A DNA stretch of 64,000 bases from Siphonodentalium dalli (GCA_032622095.1 CP136064.1:190387794-190451793), one strand, 5' to 3'. Shown: positions 1 through 9,078, counted from the first letter of the stretch. The notes: generated by a model from the letters alone, not told the origin. Numbers and translations: made by a program.

Positions 1-26
1 CCCGGGTTCGATCCCCGGCATCTCCA
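1..26 (+). tRNA. tRNA-Ala-TGC: tRNA-Ala(TGC) gene B, 3' end only (unit 0)
   Basis: Only the 3' part of the T arm and the 3' acceptor strand lie in the window. The sequence is identical to the end of every other gene B; the 5' part lies before base 1. Confidence 0.93.
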
Positions 27-321
27 AGAAATACTTTTGCACGAAAGTTAAAATTCGATTATGACGGTTTTGGTGATATTAATGGATGTAAATAATAGAA
101 ACAGCTTTCCCCATCGTTTTTCCGCGTGAAATCACGAAAACGAAAAAATTACTTTTCTGTATGCTCCGATGATATGCTCCGATGCTCCGTGGTATTGTGT
201 CCTTATATTGCAGTGTAATTTCTATCATTTTATATTGAGATTAACATACTTCTTTTTTTCGTGGGAAATCAAAGGATTTATTATTTGTCGACAATAATAT
301 GGCCTTGCAATTTTACGGGCC
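27..321. other. Spacer between gene B and next CGC gene (295 bp)
   Basis: AT-rich and without a gene. It starts with the T4 stop of gene B. It holds a short hairpin (CGTGA-aa-TCACG at 125-136), a GCTCCGAT microrepeat (161-190) and a T7 tract. The same spacer follows every gene B; its variable sites (14-bp deletion, C/A in the microrepeat, 'gtgtcc' or 'gtgttc', 'cttgcaa' or 'cttgtaa') help to class the units. Confidence 0.85.
161..190 (+). repeat. GCTCCGAT microrepeat, length-variable
   Basis: About three imperfect copies of GCTCCGAT, two of them separated by GATAT. There are three states across the array: GCTCC in the middle copy, ATCC in its place (many units from 4 on), or loss of 13 bp (after gene B of units 13 and 15, near 20038 and 23057). 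Loss of one repeat by slippage explains the third state. Confidence 0.85.
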
Positions 322-393
322 GGGGATGTAGCTCAGTGGTAGAGCGTTCGCTTCGCATGTGAAAGGCCCTGGGTTCAATCCCCGGGATCTCCA
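322..393 (+). tRNA. tRNA-Ala-CGC: tRNA-Ala(CGC), unit 1, with acceptor mismatch
   Basis: This gene would read GCG codons. It folds as a 72-nt cloverleaf: a 7-bp acceptor stem with the G3:U70 pair, D arm GCTC/GAGC with loop AGTGGTA, anticodon loop TTCGCAT (anticodon CGC), 5-nt variable loop, T arm, discriminator A73. This copy has two private-side changes: T50 gives a T:G wobble in the T stem, and G66 faces G7, so the last acceptor pair is lost. Consensus copies have C66. The A box (TAGCTCAGTGG) is intact and the B box reads GGTTCAATCC. Unit 1 is 1,523 bp, of the left-edge group (TATATAAA, 'aaacactgaac', 'ggtctgggg' before gene A). Activity of this copy is uncertain. Confidence 0.92.
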
Positions 394-404
394 AGGAAGG
401 CGAA

Positions 405-408
405 TTTT
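405..408 (+). terminator. Pol III T4 stop of CGC gene
   Basis: TTTT begins 12 bases after the discriminator base. The same T4 follows every CGC gene at the same distance. Confidence 0.75.
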
Positions 409-443
409 GTTACAATATCTTGCACTATATTTCATCAATGGCG

Positions 444-560
444 GGTTTTGGTAAATTTTTACCCCATTCAATCTCATACAAAATTTATAGCACTCGATCT
501 ATTTTATCAGAGGCTGCTTTTTGGTAATGTTTTGCACTATTCAAATCTCGCACAAAATCC
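444..560 (+). repeat. Degenerate 73-nt direct repeat in long spacer
   Basis: Bases 450-470 match 523-543 at 16 of 21 positions without a gap. After a one-base shift, 471-484 matches 544-558 closely (atctcatacaaaat against aatctcgcacaaaat). The two copies are 73 bases apart. This looks like an old tandem duplication inside the spacer, present in all units. Confidence 0.55.
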
Positions 561-676
561 CATGTGTACATTGTCCTGTATTTTTTATAATTTGTTTTAT
601 ATATCAGTTCGTTTCATCCCATATTTTAGTTGCGGGAGGTAGCGTCTGTTTCACAGCATCACCCATAGAGACAAGT

Positions 677-684
677 TGACGTCA
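677..684. promoter_or_regulatory. TGACGTCA motif (CRE/ATF-like palindrome)
   Basis: A perfect 8-bp palindrome identical to the cAMP response element core. It occurs once per unit, 229 bases after the TTG at the start of 'ttggtaa'. Class V units (30, 33, 38, 40, 41) have TGACGTGA instead. Eight bases can occur by chance, and no Pol II gene is visible downstream, so a role is unproven. Confidence 0.3.
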
Positions 685-1001
685 CAGACATGATGCACCA
701 TTCGTTCGCAATATGGACACCCAATAATTTAGTTGGTTGTTTGATTACGACATGTTCAAGATCGAAAATTGGGATCGTCAAGGTCGGTCTCGGAATATTG
801 TTAAATGGACACAACTCGTTTAAACCTCAAACAGTACGTATACCTAATATGGAAGTCGGAACAATGCAGGTCGATAAATACACGAAACACCGTTATACTC
901 TAAAAATAGTCTTATCGAAATCACATTAATTTGACAGCTGTTTTCAATTATTTTTTCTCACAGATTGAGACAAACGCTCTTTATGCGTACCGTATAAGGA
1001 A

Positions 1002-1009
1002 TATATAAA
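1002..1009 (+). promoter_or_regulatory. TATATAAA box in long spacer
   Basis: A canonical TATA-box string lies 164 bases before gene A, too far to be an ordinary upstream element of that tRNA. Units 6, 10-12, 18-20, 24, 27, 32, 35, 37 and 42 have TATACAAA. In an AT-rich spacer this may be chance. Confidence 0.25.
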
Positions 1010-1081
1010 CACTGAACGCTCGATCTTTATTGTCTCGTGCTGATTAATTTTCCGAAAACAATATGACTTGAATAAGTCACG

Positions 1082-1105
1082 ACATGATATGTATACATTT
1101 CATGT
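1082..1105. repeat. 24-bp palindrome upstream of gene A
   Basis: Eleven of twelve symmetric pairs match (axis between 1093 and 1094; only T1088/T1099 fails), with core ATGTATACAT. It lies 61-84 bases before gene A and follows directly on a TGACTT/AAGTCA hairpin. Unit 8 has two extra GAT triplets in its left arm (near 11843-11852). Confidence 0.7.
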
Positions 1106-1172
1106 ATTTCTCGACACATTTTGACCCCGAACCGGGCCTGACGAGGAGGTTATGTTCTTTGGTCTGGGGATG

Positions 1173-1183
1173 TAGCTCAGTGG
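1173..1183 (+). promoter_or_regulatory. Internal A box of gene A
   Basis: TAGCTCAGTGG fits the Pol III A-box consensus TRGCNNAGYNGG in its conserved part. It is the same in all the tRNA genes of the array. Confidence 0.85.
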
Positions 1184-1215
1184 TAGAGCGTTCGCTTTGC
1201 ATGTGAAAGGCCCCG

Positions 1216-1225
1216 GGTTCGATCC
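1216..1225 (+). promoter_or_regulatory. Internal B box of gene A
   Basis: GGTTCGATCC matches the TFIIIC-binding B box. CGC genes have GGTTCAATCC, and gene B of class V units has GCGTTCGATCC-like sequence with the first G changed to C. Confidence 0.85.
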
Positions 1226-1237
1226 CCGGCATCTCCA

Positions 1238-1477
1238 GCACAGTGCTTTCTTTTTATTTGTATGTATGAAGTTTTAATTGCACATGCCGCTGTTATGACT
1301 GACTGTCGTGATTTCATATACTGGAAAGTCACCATTTGTGAATCGAAACGTTCCGTCCTATATGCATAGCTATTAAATCACAACAAAGCAAATTTACCAC
1401 TTCATCTGACTTCTCATCGAATAATAAATAGCTGTCTAATGTAGTCTCCAAACTTTGACGGACAAATTCTATCAGTT
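1238..1477. other. Spacer between gene A and gene B (240 bp)
   Basis: AT-rich, with no gene visible. Beyond the gene A stop I see nothing but class markers near its end: 'gtagtctcc' or 'gtattctcc', and 'atcagttgggg' or 'atcatttgggg' just before gene B. The length is constant in all 42 units. Confidence 0.85.
1251..1255 (+). terminator. Pol III T5 stop of gene A
   Basis: TTTTT begins 14 bases after the discriminator, preceded by a 9-nt GCACaGTGC inverted repeat (1238-1246) and a TTT. It is the strongest T run of the three genes and is conserved in the array. Confidence 0.8.
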
Positions 1478-1549
1478 GGGGATGTAGCTCAGTGGTAGAG
1501 CGTTCGCTTTGCATGTGAAAGGCCCCGGGTTCGATCCCCGGCATCTCCA
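1478..1549 (+). tRNA. tRNA-Ala-TGC: tRNA-Ala(TGC), unit 1, gene B
   Basis: Identical over all 72 bases to gene A of the same unit, but with different flanks on both sides. It starts 312 bases after gene A. The T4 stop follows at 1558-1561. Being identical to gene A while the flanks differ suggests either a recent transposition-like duplication or ongoing gene conversion between the two. Confidence 0.98.
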
Positions 1550-1557
1550 AGAAATAC

Positions 1558-1561
1558 TTTT
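1558..1561 (+). terminator. Pol III T4 stop of gene B
   Basis: TTTT begins 9 bases after the discriminator in every gene B copy. Confidence 0.75.
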
Positions 1562-1844
1562 GCACGAAAGTTAAAATTCGATTATGACGGTTTTGGTGAT
1601 ATTAATGGATGTAAATAATAGAAACAGCTTTCCCCATCGTTTTTCCGCGTGAAATCACGAAAACGAAAAAATTACTTTTCTGTATGCTCCGATGATATGC
1701 TCCGATGCTCCGTGGTATTGTGTCCTTATATTGCAGTGTAATTTCTATCATTTTATATTGAGATTAACATACTTCTTTTTTTCGTGGGAAATCAAAGGAT
1801 TTATTATTTGTCGACAATAATATGGCCTTGCAATTTTACGGGCC

Positions 1845-1916
1845 GGGGATGTAGCTCAGTGGTAGAGCGTTCGCTTCGCATGTGAAAGGCCCCGGGTTCA
1901 ATCCCCGGGATCTCCA
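1845..1916 (+). tRNA. tRNA-Ala-CGC: tRNA-Ala(CGC), unit 2, with acceptor mismatch
   Basis: Shares G66 (G7:G66 mismatch) with unit 1, but position 50 is the consensus C. Unit 2: 1,523 bp, left-edge group like unit 1. Confidence 0.93.
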
Positions 1917-2688
1917 AGGAAGGCGAATTTTGTTACAATATCTTGCACTATATTTCATCAATGGCGGGTTTTGGTAAATTTTTACCCCATTCAATCTCAT
2001 ACAAAATTTATAGCACTCGATCTATTTTATCAGAGGCTGCTTTTTGGTAATGTTTTGCACTATTCAAATCTCGCACAAAATCCCATGTGTACATTGTCCT
2101 GTATTTTTTATAATTTGTTTTATATATCAGTTCGTTTCATCCCATATTTTAGTTGCGGGAGGTAGCGTCTGTTTCACAGCATCACCCATAGAGACAAGTT
2201 GACGTCACAGACATGATGCACCATTCGTTCGCAATATGGACACCCAATAATTTAGTTGGTTGTTTGATTACGACATGTTCAAGATCGAAAATTGGGATCG
2301 TCAAGGTCGGTCTCGGAATATTGTTAAATGGACACAACTCGTTTAAACCTCAAACAGTACGTATACCTAATATGGAAGTCGGAACAATGCAGGTCGATAA
2401 ATACACGAAACACCGTTATACTCTAAAAATAGTCTTATCGAAATCACATTAATTTGACAGCTGTTTTCAATTATTTTTTCTCACAGATTGAGACAAACGC
2501 TCTTTATGCGTACCGTATAAGGAATATATAAACACTGAACGCTCGATCTTTATTGTCTCGTGCTGATTAATTTTCCGAAAACAATATGACTTGAATAAGT
2601 CACGACATGATATGTATACATTTCATGTATTTCTCGACACATTTTGACCCCGAACCGGGCCTGACGAGGAGGGTATGTTCTTTGGTCT

Positions 2689-2760
2689 GGGGATGTAGCT
2701 CAGTGGTAGAGCGTTCGCTTTGCATGTGAAAGGCCCCGGGTTCGATCCCCGGCATCTCCA
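2689..2760 (+). tRNA. tRNA-Ala-TGC: tRNA-Ala(TGC), unit 2, gene A
   Basis: Consensus; leader 'ggtct' as in unit 1 only. Confidence 0.98.
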
Positions 2761-3000
2761 GCACAGTGCTTTCTTTTTATTTGTATGTATGAAGTTTTAA
2801 TTGCACATGCCGCTGTTATGACTGACTGTCGTGATTTCATATACTGGAAAGTCACCATTTGTGAATCGAAACGTTCCGTCCTATATGCATAGCTATTAAA
2901 TCACAACAAAGCAAATTTACCACTTCATCTGACTTCTCATCGAATAATAAATAGCTGTCTAATGTAGTCTCCAAACTTTGACGGACAAATTCTATCAGTT

Positions 3001-3072
3001 GGGGATGTAGCTCAGTGGTAGAGCGTTCGCTTTGCATGTGAAAGGCCCCGGGTTCGATCCCCGGCATCTCCA
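3001..3072 (+). tRNA. tRNA-Ala-TGC: tRNA-Ala(TGC), unit 2, gene B
   Basis: Consensus. Confidence 0.98.
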
Positions 3073-3367
3073 AGAAATACTTTTGCACGAAAGTTAAAAT
3101 TCGATTATGACGGTTTTGGTGATATTAATGGATGTAAATAATAGAAACAGCTTTCCCCATCGTTTTTCCGCGTGAAATCACGAAAACGAAAAAATTACTT
3201 TTCTGTATGCTCCGATGATATGCTCCGATGCTCCGTGGTATTGTGTCCTTATATTGCAGTGTAATTTCTATCATTTTATATTGAGATTAACATACTTCTT
3301 TTTTTCGTGGGAAATCAAAGGATTTATTATTTGTCGACAATAATATGGCCTTGCAATTTTACGGGCC

Positions 3368-3439
3368 GGGGATGTAGCTCAGTGGTAGAGCGTTCGCTTC
3401 GCATGTGAAAGGCCCCGGGTTCAATCCCCGGCATCTCCA
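3368..3439 (+). tRNA. tRNA-Ala-CGC: tRNA-Ala(CGC), unit 3
   Basis: First copy with C66 and a full acceptor stem; this is the CGC consensus, two bases different from the TGC genes (C34, A57). Unit 3: 1,523 bp, 'gggcaccc' variant in the long spacer. Confidence 0.97.
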
Positions 3440-4211
3440 AGGAAGGCGAATTTTGTTACAATATCTTGCACTATATTTCATCAATGGCGGGTTTTGGTAA
3501 ATTTTTACCCCATTCAATCTCATACAAAATTTATAGCACTCGATCTATTTTATCAGAGGCTGCTTTTTGGTAATGTTTTGCACTATTCAAATCTCGCACA
3601 AAATCCCATGTGTACATTGTCCTGTATTTTTTATAATTTGTTTTATATATCAGTTCGTTTCATCCCATATTTTAGTTGCGGGAGGTAGCGTCTGTTTCAC
3701 AGCATCACCCATAGAGACAAGTTGACGTCACAGACATGATGCACCATTCGTTCGCAATATGGGCACCCAATAATTTAGTTGGTTGTTTGATTACGACATG
3801 TTCAAGATCGAAAATTGGGATCGTCAAGGTCGGTCTCGGAATATTGTTAAATGGACACAACTCGTTTAAACCTCAAACAGTACGTATACCTAATATGGAA
3901 GTCGGAACAATGCAGGTCGATAAATACACGAAACACCGTTATACTCTAAAAATAGTCTTATCGAAATCACATTAATTTGACAGCTGTTTTCAATTATTTT
4001 TTCTCACAGATTGAGACAAACGCTCTTTATGCGTACCGTATAAGGAATATATAAACACTGAACGCTCGATCTTTATTGTCTCGTGCTGATTAATTTTCCG
4101 AAAACAATATGACTTGAATAAGTCACGACATGATATGTATACATTTCATGTATTTCTCGACACATTTTGACCCCGAACCGGGCCTGACGAGGAGGGTATG
4201 TTCTTTGGCCT

Positions 4212-4283
4212 GGGGATGTAGCTCAGTGGTAGAGCGTTCGCTTTGCACGTGAAAGGCCCCGGGTTCGATCCCCGGCATCTCCA
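4212..4283 (+). tRNA. tRNA-Ala-TGC: tRNA-Ala(TGC), unit 3, gene A, C38 variant
   Basis: Anticodon loop reads TTTGCAC: base 38 (4248) is C instead of T. Stems are unaffected. Confidence 0.97.
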
Positions 4284-4523
4284 GCACAGTGCTTTCTTTT
4301 TATTTGTATGTATGAAGTTTTAATTGCACATGCCGCTGTTATGACTGACTGTCGTGATTTCATATACTGGAAAGTCACCATTTGTGAATCGAAACGTTCC
4401 GTCCTATATGCATAGCTATTAAATCACAACAAAGCAAATTTACCACTTCATCTGACTTCTCATCGAATAATAAATAGCTGTCTAATGTAGTCTCCAAACT
4501 TTGACGGACAAATTCTATCAGAT

Positions 4524-4595
4524 GGGGATGTAGCTCAGTGGTAGAGCGTTCGCTTTGCATGTGAAAGGCCCCGGGTTCGATCCCCGGCATCTCCA
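4524..4595 (+). tRNA. tRNA-Ala-TGC: tRNA-Ala(TGC), unit 3, gene B
   Basis: Consensus gene with a private leader 'atcagatgggg'. Confidence 0.98.
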
Positions 4596-4890
4596 AGAAA
4601 TACTTTTGCACGAAAGTTAAAATTCGATTATGACGGTTTTGGTGATATTAATGGATGTAAATAATAGAAACAGCTTTCCCCATCGTTTTTCCGCGTGAAA
4701 TCACGAAAACGAAAAAATTACTTTTCTGTATGCTCCGATGATATGCTCCGATGCTCCGTGGTATTGTGTCCTTATATTGCAGTGTAATTTCTATCATTTT
4801 ATATTGAGATTAACATACTTCTTTTTTTCGTGGGAAATCAAAGGATTTATTATTTGTCGACAATAATATGGCCTTGCAATTTTACGGGCC

Positions 4891-4962
4891 GGGGATGTAG
4901 CTCAGTGGTAGAGCGTTCGCTTCGCATGTGAAAGGCCCCGGGTTCAATCCCCGGCATCTCCA
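4891..4962 (+). tRNA. tRNA-Ala-CGC: tRNA-Ala(CGC), unit 4
   Basis: Consensus. Unit 4: 1,523 bp, last unit with 'aaacactgaac'. Confidence 0.97.
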
Positions 4963-5734
4963 AGGAAGGCGAATTTTGTTACAATATCTTGCACTATATT
5001 TCATCAATGGCGGGTTTTGGTAAATTTTTACCCCATTCAATCTCATACAAAATTTATAGCACTCGATCTATTTTATCAGAGGCTGCTTTTTGGTAATGTT
5101 TTGCACTATTCAAATCTCGCACAAAATCCCATGTGTACATTGTCCTGTATTTTTTATAATTTGTTTTATATATCAGTTCGTTTCATCCCATATTTTAGTT
5201 GCGGGAGGTAGCGTCTGTTTCACAGCATCACCCATAGAGACAAGTTGACGTCACAGACATGATGCACCATTCGTTCGCAATATGGACACCCAATAATTTA
5301 GTTGGTTGTTTGATTACGACATGTTCAAGATCGAAAATTGGGATCGTCAAGGTCGGTCTCGGAATATTGTTAAATGGACACAACTCGTTTAAACCTCAAA
5401 CAGTACGTATACCTAATATGGAAGTCGGAACAATGCAGGTCGATAAATACACGAAACACCGTTATACTCTAAAAATAGTCTTATCGAAATCACATTAATT
5501 TGACAGCTGTTTTCAATTATTTTTTCTCACAGATTGAGACAAACGCTCTTTATGCGTACCGTATAAGGAATATATAAACACTGAACGCTCGATCTTTATT
5601 GTCTCGTGCTGATTAATTTTCCGAAAACAATATGACTTGAATAAGTCACGACATGATATGTATACATTTCATGTATTTCTCGACACATTTTGACCCCGAA
5701 CCGGGCCTGACGAGGAGGGTATGTTCTTTGGCCT

Positions 5735-5806
5735 GGGGATGTAGCTCAGTGGTAGAGCGTTCGCTTTGCACGTGAAAGGCCCCGGGTTCGATCCCCGGCA
5801 TCTCCA
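5735..5806 (+). tRNA. tRNA-Ala-TGC: tRNA-Ala(TGC), unit 4, gene A, C38 variant
   Basis: Carries C38 (5771), as in units 3 and 6. Confidence 0.97.
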
Positions 5807-6046
5807 GCACAGTGCTTTCTTTTTATTTGTATGTATGAAGTTTTAATTGCACATGCCGCTGTTATGACTGACTGTCGTGATTTCATATACTGGAAAGTCA
5901 CCATTTGTGAATCGAAACGTTCCGTCCTATATGCATAGCTATTAAATCACAACAAAGCAAATTTACCACTTCATCTGACTTCTCATCGAATAATAAATAG
6001 CTGTCTAATGTAGTCTCCAAACTTTGACGGACAAATTCTATCAGTT

Positions 6047-6118
6047 GGGGATGTAGCTCAGTGGTAGAGCGTTCGCTTTGCATGTGAAAGGCCCCGGGTT
6101 CGATCCCCGGCATCTCCA
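6047..6118 (+). tRNA. tRNA-Ala-TGC: tRNA-Ala(TGC), unit 4, gene B
   Basis: Consensus. Confidence 0.98.
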
Positions 6119-6413
6119 AGAAATACTTTTGCACGAAAGTTAAAATTCGATTATGACGGTTTTGGTGATATTAATGGATGTAAATAATAGAAACAGCTTT
6201 CCCCATCGTTTTTCCGCGTGAAATCACGAAAACGAAAAAATTACTTTTCTGTATGCTCCGATGATATGATCCGATGCTCCGTGGTATTGTGTCCTTATAT
6301 TGCAGTGTAATTTCTATCATTTTATATTGAGATTAACATACTTCTTTTTTTCGTGGGAAATCAAAGGATTTATTATTTGTCGACAATAATATGGCCTTGC
6401 AATTTTACGGGCC

Positions 6414-6485
6414 GGGGATGTAGCTCAGTGGTAGAGCGTTCGCTTCGCATGTGAAAGGCCCCGGGTTCAATCCCCGGCATCTCCA
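6414..6485 (+). tRNA. tRNA-Ala-CGC: tRNA-Ala(CGC), unit 5
   Basis: Consensus. Unit 5: 1,509 bp, first with the 14-bp deletion; 'gggcaccc'. Confidence 0.97.
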
Positions 6486-7257
6486 AGGAAGGCGAATTTT
6501 GTTACAATATCTTGCACTATATTTCATCAATGGCGGGTTTTGGTAAATTTTTACCCCATTCAATCTCATACAAAATTTATAGCACTCGATCTATTTTATC
6601 AGAGGCTGCTTTTTGGTAATGTTTTGCACTATTCAAATCTCGCACAAAATCCCATGTGTACATTGTCCTGTATTTTTTATAATTTGTTTTATATATCAGT
6701 TCGTTTCATCCCATATTTTAGTTGCGGGAGGTAGCGTCTGTTTCACAGCATCACCCATAGAGACAAGTTGACGTCACAGACATGATGCACCATTCGTTCG
6801 CAATATGGGCACCCAATAATTTAGTTGGTTGTTTGATTACGACATGTTCAAGATCGAAAATTGGGATCGTCAAGGTCGGTCTCGGAATATTGTTAAATGG
6901 ACACAACTCGTTTAAACCTCAAACAGTACGTATACCTAATATGGAAGTCGGAACAATGCAGGTCGATAAATACACGAAACACCGTTATACTCTAAAAATA
7001 GTCTTATCGAAATCACATTAATTTGACAGCTGTTTTCAATTATTTTTTCTCACAGATTGAGACAAACGCTCTTTATGCGTACCGTATAAGGAATATATAA
7101 ACAATGAACGCTCGATCTTTATTGTCTCGTGCTGATTAATTTTCCGAAAACAATATGACTTGAATAAGTCACGACATGATATGTATACATTTCATGTATT
7201 TCTCGACACATTTTGACCCCGAACCGGGCCTGACGAGGAGGGTATGTTCTTTGGCCT

Positions 7258-7329
7258 GGGGATGTAGCTCAGTGGTAGAGCGTTCGCTTTGCATGTGAAA
7301 GGCCCCGGGTTCGATCCCCGGCATCTCCA
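7258..7329 (+). tRNA. tRNA-Ala-TGC: tRNA-Ala(TGC), unit 5, gene A
   Basis: Consensus T38, although units 4 and 6 on either side have C38. Confidence 0.98.
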
Positions 7330-7569
7330 GCACAGTGCTTTCTTTTTATTTGTATGTATGAAGTTTTAATTGCACATGCCGCTGTTATGACTGACTGTCG
7401 TGATTTCATATACTGGAAAGTCACCATTTGTGAATCGAAACGTTCCGTCCTATATGCATAGCTATTAAATCACAACAAAGCAAATTTACCACTTCATCTG
7501 ACTTCTCATCGAATAATAAATAGCTGTCTAATGTAGTCTCCAAACTTTGACGGACAAATTCTATCAGTT

Positions 7570-7641
7570 GGGGATGTAGCTCAGTGGTAGAGCGTTCGCT
7601 TTGCATGTGAAAGGCCCCGGGTTCGATCCCCGGCATCTCCA
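7570..7641 (+). tRNA. tRNA-Ala-TGC: tRNA-Ala(TGC), unit 5, gene B
   Basis: Consensus; followed by the 14-bp deletion near 7694. Confidence 0.98.
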
Positions 7642-7922
7642 AGAAATACTTTTGCACGAAAGTTAAAATTCGATTATGACGGTTTTGGTGATATAATAGA
7701 AACAGCTTTCCCCATCGTTTTTCCGCGTGAAATCACGAAAACGAAAAAATTACTTTTCTGTATGCTCCGATGATATGATCCGATGCTCCGTGGTATTGTG
7801 TCCTTATATTGCAGTGTAATTTCTATCATTTTATATTGAGATTAACATACTTCTTTTTTTCGTGGGAAATCAAAGGATTTATTATTTGTCGACAATAATA
7901 TGGCCTTGCAATTTTACGGGCC

Positions 7923-7994
7923 GGGGATGTAGCTCAGTGGTAGAGCGTTCGCTTCGCATGTGAAAGGCCCCGGGTTCAATCCCCGGCATCTCCA
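7923..7994 (+). tRNA. tRNA-Ala-CGC: tRNA-Ala(CGC), unit 6
   Basis: Consensus. Unit 6: 1,526 bp because a T5 tract became T8 (9241-9248); TATACAAA; 'ggtaatttttta' shared only with unit 8. Confidence 0.97.
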
Positions 7995-8766
7995 AGGAAG
8001 GCGAATTTTGTTACAATATCTTGCACTATATTTCATCAATGGCGGGTTTTGGTAATTTTTTACCCCATTCAATCTCATACAAAATTTATAGCACTCGATC
8101 TATTTTATCAGAGGCTGCTTTTTGGTAATGTTTTGCACTATTCAAATCTCGCACAAAATCCCATGTGTACATTGTCCTGTATTTTTTATAATTTGTTTTA
8201 TATATCAGTTCGTTTCATCCCATATTTTAGTTGCGGGAGGTAGCGTCTGTTTCACAGCATCACCCATAGAGACAAGTTGACGTCACAGACATGATGCACC
8301 ATTCGTTCGCAATATGGACACCCAATAATTTAGTTGGTTGTTTGATTACGACATGTTCAAGATCGAAAATTGGGATCGTCAAGGTCGGTCTCGGAATATT
8401 GTTAAATGGACACAACTCGTTTAAACCTCAAACAGTACGTATACCTAATATGGAAGTCGGAACAATGCAGGTCGATAAATACACGAAACACCGTTATACT
8501 CTAAAAATAGTCTTATCGAAATCACATTAATTTGACAGCTGTTTTCAATTATTTTTTCTCACAGATTGAGACAAACGCTCTTTATGCGTACCGTATAAGG
8601 AATATACAAACAATGAACGCTCGATCTTTATTGTCTCGTGCTGATTAATTTTCCGAAAACAATATGACTTGAATAAGTCACGACATGATATGTATACATT
8701 TCATGTATTTCTCGACACATTTTGACCCCGAACCGGGCCTGACGAGGAGGGTATGTTCTTTGGCCT

Positions 8767-8838
8767 GGGGATGTAGCTCAGTGGTAGAGCGTTCGCTTTG
8801 CACGTGAAAGGCCCCGGGTTCGATCCCCGGCATCTCCA
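8767..8838 (+). tRNA. tRNA-Ala-TGC: tRNA-Ala(TGC), unit 6, gene A, C38 variant
   Basis: Carries C38 (8803). Confidence 0.97.
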
Positions 8839-9078
8839 GCACAGTGCTTTCTTTTTATTTGTATGTATGAAGTTTTAATTGCACATGCCGCTGTTATGAC
8901 TGACTGTCGTGATTTCATATACTGGAAAGTCACCATTTGTGAATCGAAACGTTCCGTCCTATATGCATAGCTATTAAATCACAACAAAGCAAATTTACCA
9001 CTTCATCTGACTTCTCATCGAATAATAAATAGCTGTCTAATGTAGTCTCCAAACTTTGACGGACAAATTCTATCAGTT

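Larger units (their letters stand above)
394..1165. other. Long spacer between CGC gene and TGC gene A (772 bp)
   Basis: I recognise no gene in it. A short frame at 690-929 is not convincing: unit 7 has a stop within it (9908-9910) and most unit differences change the amino acid. Visible structure includes a degenerate 73-nt direct repeat, a TGACGTCA site, a TATATAAA box, a 6-bp hairpin (TGACTT/AAGTCA, 1064-1079) and a 24-bp palindrome, all treated below. The spacer is kept at constant length in nearly every unit, which homogenisation alone could explain. Confidence 0.85.
1166..1237 (+). tRNA. tRNA-Ala-TGC: tRNA-Ala(TGC), unit 1, gene A
   Basis: This gene reads GCA (and GCG by wobble). The cloverleaf has acceptor GGGGATG/CATCTCC with G3:U70, the main recognition mark for alanyl-tRNA synthetase. 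D arm is GCTC/GAGC; anticodon arm is TTCGC/GTGAA around loop TTTGCAT (anticodon TGC). The variable loop is AGGCC, T arm CCGGG/CCCGG with loop TTCGATC, and discriminator A73. All stems pair, with one G:U in the anticodon stem. It has no intron and no encoded CCA. The A box TAGCTCAGTGG (1173-1183) and B box GGTTCGATCC (1216-1225) are canonical, so Pol III transcription from the internal promoter is expected. Confidence 0.98.

Noticed and set aside
448-642. 64-codon open frame starting with TTG in the long spacer
   Set aside because: Non-ATG start, low-complexity AT-rich sequence and no recognisable family; it exists in all units only because the unit is repeated.
690-929. 79-codon open frame in the long spacer, present in nearly every unit
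   Set aside because: Unit 7 has an in-frame TAG at 9908-9910, most between-unit differences change the amino acid, and no signal peptide, domain or initiation context is visible. Its recurrence is explained by the array.
932-964. Possible 3' splice site (pyrimidine-rich run ending in CAG) in the long spacer
   Set aside because: No matching exon, open frame or donor site could be supported; such strings are common in AT-rich DNA.
394-1165. 5S rRNA, snRNA, SL RNA or other known small RNA in the long spacer
   Set aside because: I looked for their hallmark sequences and a convincing Sm site or internal control region and found none.
1329-1565. 78-codon frame on the minus strand across gene B
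   Set aside because: A large part is the antisense of the tRNA gene, a well-known false protein prediction; the V class change merely gives Pro to Arg in it.
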